Source: Acidiferrimicrobium sp. IK (GTDB lineage: Bacteria > Actinomycetota > Acidimicrobiia > Acidimicrobiales > Palsa-688). Taken from it: 61,309 nucleotides of DNA. Shown one piece after another: positions 56,872-61,309 of the stretch (position 1 is its first letter; each line of letters begins with the position of its first letter). Where the stretch lies: positions 1 through 61,309 of the forward strand of contig NZ_JAIMCB010000020.1 of the NCBI RefSeq assembly GCF_025499425.1, in the 5' to 3' direction. Under the pieces are notes generated by a model. It was not told where the DNA came from, searched no databases, and was given only the letters and a program-made list of their open reading frames with translations. The translations under genes were made by a program, and so were the position numbers.

Positions 56872-57198
56872 GTGTCCCATAGCGAGCTGACGCTCACTGA
56901 TGCCACGTTCGACGAGGAGATCAAGGGCGCATCCGCGCCCGTGCTGGTCGACTTCTGGGCGGAGTGGTGTGGTCCATGCAAGATGGTCGCCCCCATCCTC
57001 GATGAGATCGCGTCCGACAACGAGGGCAAGATCACCATCGGCAAGATCAACATCGACGAGAACCTCGAGCTGGCCCGGCGGTTCGACGTGATGAGCATTC
57101 CCACCATGATCCTGTTCAAGGATGGGGAACCCCAGGTCCGCATCGTCGGCGCGAAGCCGAAGGGTGCCCTGCTGCAGGAGCTACACCCTTACCTGTAA
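56872..57198 (+). CDS. trxA: Thioredoxin
   Basis: A 108-residue protein. The active site is WAEWCGPCKMVAPIL, and the cis-Pro is in SIPTMILFKDG. GTG start with GAGGAAGG upstream. It is the substrate of the adjacent TrxB and matches the trxB2-trxC order next to parAB in mycobacteria. Confidence 0.97.
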   Translation: MSHSELTLTDATFDEEIKGASAPVLVDFWAEWCGPCKMVAPILDEIASDNEGKITIGKINIDENLELARRFDVMSIPTMILFKDGEPQVRIVGAKPKGALLQELHPYL

Positions 57199-57232
57199 GC
57201 GCTTCTGAGCCCTGGCAACAGGGGACGAAACC

Positions 57233-57261
57233 AAGGCCGGGCCCGTTCGGGGCCCGGCCTT
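57233..57261 (+). terminator. Terminator hairpin after trxA
   Basis: AAGGCCGGGCCC and GGGCCCGGCCTT pair perfectly over 12 bp around the loop GTTCG, 34 bases after the trxA stop codon. A weak T/C run (TTCGTCGTCT) follows. Confidence 0.85.
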
Positions 57262-57311
57262 CGTCGTCTGTGGCGTACCAACCGGCGGTTGGGCGGTTTC
57301 GTTCGCTTCAG

Positions 57312-57344
57312 TAATCCACACCTTTGACCACAGGGTGTGGATGA
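57312..57344. promoter_or_regulatory. Inverted DnaA-box-like pair in an AT-rich gap upstream of the parB 3' end
   Basis: TAATCCACA (57312-57320) and TGTGGATGA (57336-57344) each match the DnaA box at 8 of 9 and face each other. ATCCACACC and GGTGTGGAT also form a 9-bp inverted repeat. The following 95 bases are distinctly AT-richer than the rest of the window. Confidence 0.4.
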
Positions 57345-57440
57345 ACGTTCATAGCACCTAAAGCCTCGATGTTAAGTAAGACTTTAGTCCCGAATAGTGA
57401 GACGCAGTCAACGGGTATTGAGGCAATTGGGAGGTGTCGC

Positions 57441-58349
57441 TCACTGGGCGACAGAGGAGGACTCGGTCATGGCCCGATAGATGCGCTCGAGATCCTCGAG
57501 ATCGGCGAACTCGATGAGCACCTTGCCTCGCTTGGCACCGATGTCGACCTTGACCCGGGTGGCGAGCAGGTCGGACAGCAGGCTCTCGAGCTCCAGAACG
57601 CCGGGAGGGCGCAACCGGCCGCCGGCCCCCCCGCCGCCTCTGGCATTTTCTCGGGGCACACCCCCCATCTCGTTGCCCAGCTCGTTGCGGTTACGGACCG
57701 CCTCTTCTACCGCCCGGACGGATAGCTGCTCGGCGGTCACGCGCCGGGCAAGCGCCTCTTGAAAAGCCCGGTCGGGGGTGCCGAGCAACGCTCGAGCGTG
57801 CCCGGCGGTCAGTTCGCCGTCCGCTACCAGCCGCTGAACCGCCGGCGGGAGCTGGAACAACCGGAGAGTGTTGGTGATCGCGGCCCGGCTCTTCCCCACC
57901 CTGGTGGAGAGCTGGTCGTGGGTCAGTCCGAAGTCCTCGATCAGCTGCTGGTACGCCGCGGCCTCCTCGAGCGGGTTCAGATCCGAGCGGTGGAGGTTCT
58001 CGACGAGGGCTTGCTCTACCGCGGCGACCCCGTCGACCTCCCGCACGATGACCGGGATGGTCAGCAGCCCGGCCCGCTTGGCTGCCCTCCAGCGGCGCTC
58101 ACCGGCGATGAGCTCGAACACATCCTCCTCGCCTGAGGCTCTCACCAGCACCGGCTGCAGCACGCCGAGCTCGCGCACTGACGCGGTCAAGCCGGCGAGA
58201 GCCTCCTCGTCAAAGACGCTCCGCGGCTGGTGGGGGTTCGGCCTGATGGCACTGACCGGCACCTCCAGCAGCCGGGAGGCCCGATCGCCCTGAACCTCGT
58301 TGGGGATCAACGCCCCCAACCCTTTACCCAACCCGCTGCGCCGCGCCAC
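57441..58349 (-). CDS. parB: Chromosome partition protein ParB
   Basis: A 302-residue CTP-dependent clamp that loads at parS. The N-terminal domain has PNPHQPRSVFDEEALAGLTASVRELGVLQPVLV and the CTP-binding GERRWRAA motif. The HTH is LTHDQLSTRVGKSRAAITNTLRL, and the C-terminal dimer part is rich in Glu and Arg. The GTG at 58349 overlaps the 3' end of parA by 26 bases, so the two are co-translated. Confidence 0.96.
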   Translation of the reverse strand: MARRSGLGKGLGALIPNEVQGDRASRLLEVPVSAIRPNPHQPRSVFDEEALAGLTASVRELGVLQPVLVRASGEEDVFELIAGERRWRAAKRAGLLTIPVIVREVDGVAAVEQALVENLHRSDLNPLEEAAAYQQLIEDFGLTHDQLSTRVGKSRAAITNTLRLFQLPPAVQRLVADGELTAGHARALLGTPDRAFQEALARRVTAEQLSVRAVEEAVRNRNELGNEMGGVPRENARGGGGAGGRLRPPGVLELESLLSDLLATRVKVDIGAKRGKVLIEFADLEDLERIYRAMTESSSVAQ

Positions 58350-60240
58350 CGCTTACCTCCTTGGCCAGCTCCCGGTAGGCGATAGCACCGCGGGAGGACG
58401 GATCGAACACGATGATCGGTTGACCGAACGACGGCGCCTCTGACAGGCGGACCGTTCTCGGAACCACGTTCCTGCACACCCGGTCGCCGAAGTGCTGGCG
58501 AACCTCGCCCACCACCTGTTCGGCGAGGCGGGTCCGGGCGTCGTACATGGTCAACACAATCGTGCTTACTTCCAGACGGGGATTGAGGTTGGTCTGCACC
58601 AGGTTGACGTTGCGCAGGAGCTGCCCAAGTCCTTCCAGCGCGTAGTACTCACACTGGATCGGTACCACGACCTCGCTGGCGGCGGCCAAGCCGTTCACAG
58701 TCAGTAGGCCGAGCGACGGCGGGCAATCGATGATGACGAAGTCGTAGTCATCCGCTACCGACTCGACGGCCCGTCGCAGCCGCAGCTCACGGCTGAACGC
58801 CGGTACCAGTTCGATCTCGGCGCCCGCCAGGTCGATGGTCGCCGGCACCACGAACAGGTTGCGCAGGGTCGTGGGCTCGATTACGTCCTCCATCGGGACG
58901 TCGTGGAGGATCACGTCGTACACCGACGCCTCGAGGTTCCGGGCATTGACCCCGAGGCCGGTCGAGGCGTTGCCTTGCGGATCGAGGTCTACAACCAGCA
59001 CGCGGTAGCCGAGTTCGGCGAGCCCGGCTCCCAGGTTGACGGCGGTCGTGGTCTTACCCACGCCCCCCTTCTGGTTGGCGATCGCCATCACCCGAGGGAG
59101 TGGGTGACGGGCCCCGGGATGGCGAGGACGGCCCGTCGGCCCGATGCCGGCATCGGGGAGCCCGTCTGCCTGGGGGACCAACTCGGTGATCTCTGCCAGC
59201 TTCTGCCTGGTGGCGGCCCAGGTGGCCTCCTCGGGCGCCAAGGCTGCAGGCGGGGCCGGAGCCGGGGCTGCCACGGCGGTTGCCGGTGGGGACGCTGAGG
59301 AGGCTTCCGACGGTGTGGCTGGAGCGGGTGCCGGCGAGGGAGTGGACGCCGAGAAAGGCGAGGCCGGGGGCGGAGTGCTGCCCTCGGCAGGCTCGGCGGC
59401 TTGCGTGGCGTCGGTTCGCTCGGTCGCTTGGGGAGGCTCGGTAGGTCCGGTAGGTTCGGTGGGATCGGTAGGTTCGGTAGCCTGGGGAGAGTCGGCCGCT
59501 TGGGTGAGCCCGGCGGGCTGTGTGCGATCGGCGGGCTGTGCGGGCTCGGCGGGCTCGGAGATTTCGCCAGTCTCGACCGGTGTGGCTGCGGCGGCCTCCG
59601 CTGCCTCGGTGGCTTGGGTGGCTCCGGTCCTAGCTGCGGATCCGGCCTCGGCGATTCTGCCTGCCGGGTGGACGAGAGTTCCTCCCGGCGACATAGAAGG
59701 AAGAGGCTGCGGCGTCCCCGACGAATCGGGATCCCCCGCGGGCGCCCCCGTACTGGTAGGCGAGCCCCAACCAGTGAGCGGGAAGGCCGGAACTTCACCT
59801 TCCGCTGAGGTTCGCCCGGGTTCGGCGATGTCGACAGTAGCGGCGTTGGACTCTGCGGTGAACAGTTCGGACGGCTCGGCGGGTGCAGCTCCAGCGGCCA
59901 TCGACCCGAGGTTGCCGACGTCTGGCCACCGGGGAGCTAGTCCCGCACTTCCGCCCGGCCCGTCAAGGGGCGGTCCTTGCACTGGAAGGGGCCGATCGCT
60001 CTCCGATTGTTCAACCGGCTCGCGGTCCGAGCCGAGCTCCCGGGGGCCCGTGTCGCTTGTCCCCTCCGCAGATGGGTCCGGCTGCCGGTCTTCCGGAGCG
60101 GCCAGGGCTGCATCAGACGCTGGTGCGGCGTGCCCGCCGGGGGCGGAGTCCCGCTTCTCGTCTCGCCGATCGTCAGCCTCATTACGAAGCTGGCGGAAGA
60201 TGGAGGCAGCCCGGGCCCGAAGTTCGTCGGGGTCGGTCAC
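58324..60240 (-). CDS. parA: Chromosome partition ATPase ParA with long disordered N-terminal extension
   Basis: A 638-residue protein. The ParA/Soj ATPase is residues about 385-638: MAIANQKGGVGKTTTAVNL (deviant Walker A), VVDLDPQGNASTGLG (A'), and VIIDCPPSLGLLTVNGL (Walker B). Before it lie about 384 residues of Pro/Ala/Thr/Glu low-complexity sequence (repeated TEPTDPTEPTGPTEP, Pro-Ala runs). The extension has the same codon use, contains no internal stop and begins with a charged helical segment (MTDPDELRARAASIFRQLRNE), which suggests a true N-terminus rather than a misplaced start. An alternative start near 59090 would give the usual short form. Confidence 0.9.
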   Translation of the reverse strand: MTDPDELRARAASIFRQLRNEADDRRDEKRDSAPGGHAAPASDAALAAPEDRQPDPSAEGTSDTGPRELGSDREPVEQSESDRPLPVQGPPLDGPGGSAGLAPRWPDVGNLGSMAAGAAPAEPSELFTAESNAATVDIAEPGRTSAEGEVPAFPLTGWGSPTSTGAPAGDPDSSGTPQPLPSMSPGGTLVHPAGRIAEAGSAARTGATQATEAAEAAAATPVETGEISEPAEPAQPADRTQPAGLTQAADSPQATEPTDPTEPTGPTEPPQATERTDATQAAEPAEGSTPPPASPFSASTPSPAPAPATPSEASSASPPATAVAAPAPAPPAALAPEEATWAATRQKLAEITELVPQADGLPDAGIGPTGRPRHPGARHPLPRVMAIANQKGGVGKTTTAVNLGAGLAELGYRVLVVDLDPQGNASTGLGVNARNLEASVYDVILHDVPMEDVIEPTTLRNLFVVPATIDLAGAEIELVPAFSRELRLRRAVESVADDYDFVIIDCPPSLGLLTVNGLAAASEVVVPIQCEYYALEGLGQLLRNVNLVQTNLNPRLEVSTIVLTMYDARTRLAEQVVGEVRQHFGDRVCRNVVPRTVRLSEAPSFGQPIIVFDPSSRGAIAYRELAKEVSGGAAQRVG

Positions 60241-60290
60241 CGCTGCATCTTTCTACCAACCCTCACCCAATGCAAGCATCACCGCCGCTA

Positions 60291-60306
60291 GGTTTCACGT
60301 GGAACA
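60291..60306. other. parS: parS site
   Basis: GGTTTCACGTGGAACA differs from the bacterial parS consensus TGTTTCACGTGAAACA at two or three positions. It contains the GTTTCACGTGGAAC core found in actinobacteria. It lies 51 bases upstream of the parA start. Confidence 0.85.
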
Positions 60307-61309
60307 GCGTGCGGCGGTTCGTGCGAGCGGCTCGCGGCACCACCGGCTCATGAGATTTGCGCTACTCGGAGCCGCTCGACGACCCGAGCGGCCGTGTTGG
60401 CCAAGAAGCCCGCTGTGAGGGGTCAGAGCCGACGGGCGGGACGCCTCGCGGGCCGGCTGGGCTGCAGTCCTGGTTGCGGCCGCATCGGGGCGACCTAGGG
60501 CAGGCCCGTCGCCCGGCGGTAGGTCCGCCGGGGCGGCCTTGGCCCAAAGAAGCGTCGGAAGTCGGGAAGGATCGCGTCGCCTCCTGCCGCCGGACGCGTC
60601 CCTCCTCCTCCGTCGAACCCCGCTGCTTCTTCAGCCTGGGCGGCCCAAAGGCAACCGGCTGGTCGAAGGGCTTTGCGTTGCGGGGGGCTCAAATCTCTGA
60701 CCGCTCGTTGGCCGCTTAGTTTCGGCGGCCAACCGTGAGGCCAGCGGCGGGGGTTTGGTCCCTGTGTGGTTCAGCCACGAGGCCAAGCGATCAATGTCGA
60801 GCTGCACTTGCAGGCCGAGCTCTGAGAGAGGATCCCGCCGGATCTATTGCCGTGGGTGCAGCAGAGCTGAGGGGGCCTGGCCGCGCTGACGCCTTTCGGG
60901 ATGGTGCCGCGGCTCGAGGCGATTCCCCTAAGCGCGTGTTACGCCCGGCGAAACCCGCATCGACGCCCCCCGAGCCGTGTGGAAGAGACCGAGGCCACGG
61001 GGGCCCGCCTGGCCGGCCAAAGCTCGGGTAGGCGTCGCCGCTGCAAGGAAGGCGGCCTCAAGTGCCGGAGCCTTCCCAACCCAAAGTGCGCCCCGAATAC
61101 GGACCCATGCTCGCCGGAAGTCCGCTAGCGGCCTTCGCCCTCCCTCGCTAGACCCCATACCGTGGGTGGCGCAACCAGTCAGCGCCGCTAGGACACTGTT
61201 GAACAACCCACGTTTTCCGGGTTCAGCGACTCGGGTTCACGAGCGAGGGGCATCCGGGTGTGACTGACCGACGAACCGGTCGTTGTGAGCGCCGTTTTGT
61301 GGGCGTGGT
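60307..61309. other. About 1 kb with no supported gene
   Basis: This is the only stretch over 300 bases without a credible gene. Open frames of 60-120 codons exist on both strands but have no recognisable domain, ribosome binding site or codon bias like that of the neighbours. No rsmG, which usually precedes parA, and no rnpA or rpmH can be seen. I find no tRNA, CRISPR or clear DnaA-box cluster in it. Confidence 0.6.

Noticed and set aside
60928..61206. Minus-strand 92-codon frame in the terminal kilobase
   Set aside because: It has no ribosome binding site, no domain and codon use unlike the neighbours. Other frames in the same stretch look equally good.

Overview
The window is a chromosomal stretch of a high-GC actinobacterium. 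Gene content and motifs point to the class Acidimicrobiia or a close relative, but this is an inference from gene order and from motifs such as the GyrA active-site region, not from a search. Support comes from the order dnaA-dnaN-recF-dciA(DUF721)-gyrB-gyrA-DUF3566-tRNA-Ile, the order rpsF-ssb-rpsR-rplI-dnaB, the DUF5318 gene beside a class A PBP, the PadR-ino1 pair, and trxB-trxA-parB-parA. Several genes look leaderless, with a -10 box ending 6-8 bases before the start codon. These blocks correspond to both sides of the origin region in mycobacteria and its relatives.

Layout. 1-3.2 kb is the edge of an integrated element: the right end of an ISL3-type insertion sequence, two unknown genes, an excisionase-like gene and a tyrosine integrase whose 3' end runs into a tRNA-Ile gene, the probable attachment site. 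3.4-7.6 kb is a tight five-gene operon coding for a membrane protein, a small unknown protein and three proteins made of paired YbjQ-like (UPF0145) domains; it lies between tRNA-Ile and the gyrase genes and is the best candidate here for an undescribed system. 7.7-17.6 kb is the replication block on the minus strand (DUF3566, gyrA, gyrB, dciA, recF, dnaN, probable oriC, dnaA). 17.8-19.6 kb is a receptor-like Ser/Thr kinase divergent from dnaA, followed by an AbiEi/DUF559-type gene. 20.9-28.1 kb is a minus-strand operon: a fibronectin/propeller surface protein, MoxR ATPase, DUF58 protein and a TgpA-like protein that has lost its transglutaminase triad.

28.2-36.5 kb holds a hydrolase, a PadR regulator, a thioesterase, a DNA/RNA methylase-like gene, dnaB, the rplI-rpsR-ssb-rpsF operon, a DUF192 protein, a J-domain protein and a CsbD-like protein. 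36.6-45 kb holds panB, a tiny zinc-ribbon gene, ponA, DUF5318, PadR-ino1, a methyltransferase and a GT-C-like membrane protein. 45.1-57.2 kb holds pcnA, an isolated pilT, a histone-deacetylase-like gene, GNAT, DUF6049, DegV, a second membrane Ser/Thr kinase with a jelly-roll-like ectodomain, and trxB-trxA. 57.4-60.3 kb is parB, parA (with a 384-residue disordered extension) and a parS site. The last kilobase has no gene I can support.

The genes fit together as a replication, segregation and envelope hub: initiator, clamp, helicase, helicase-loader-like DciA, SSB, gyrase, ParABS and a probable DnaA-trio origin are all within 60 kb. Among them are two membrane Ser/Thr kinases and peptidoglycan genes. 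Dispersed palindromes and several in-gene tandem repeats are the main non-coding oddities.
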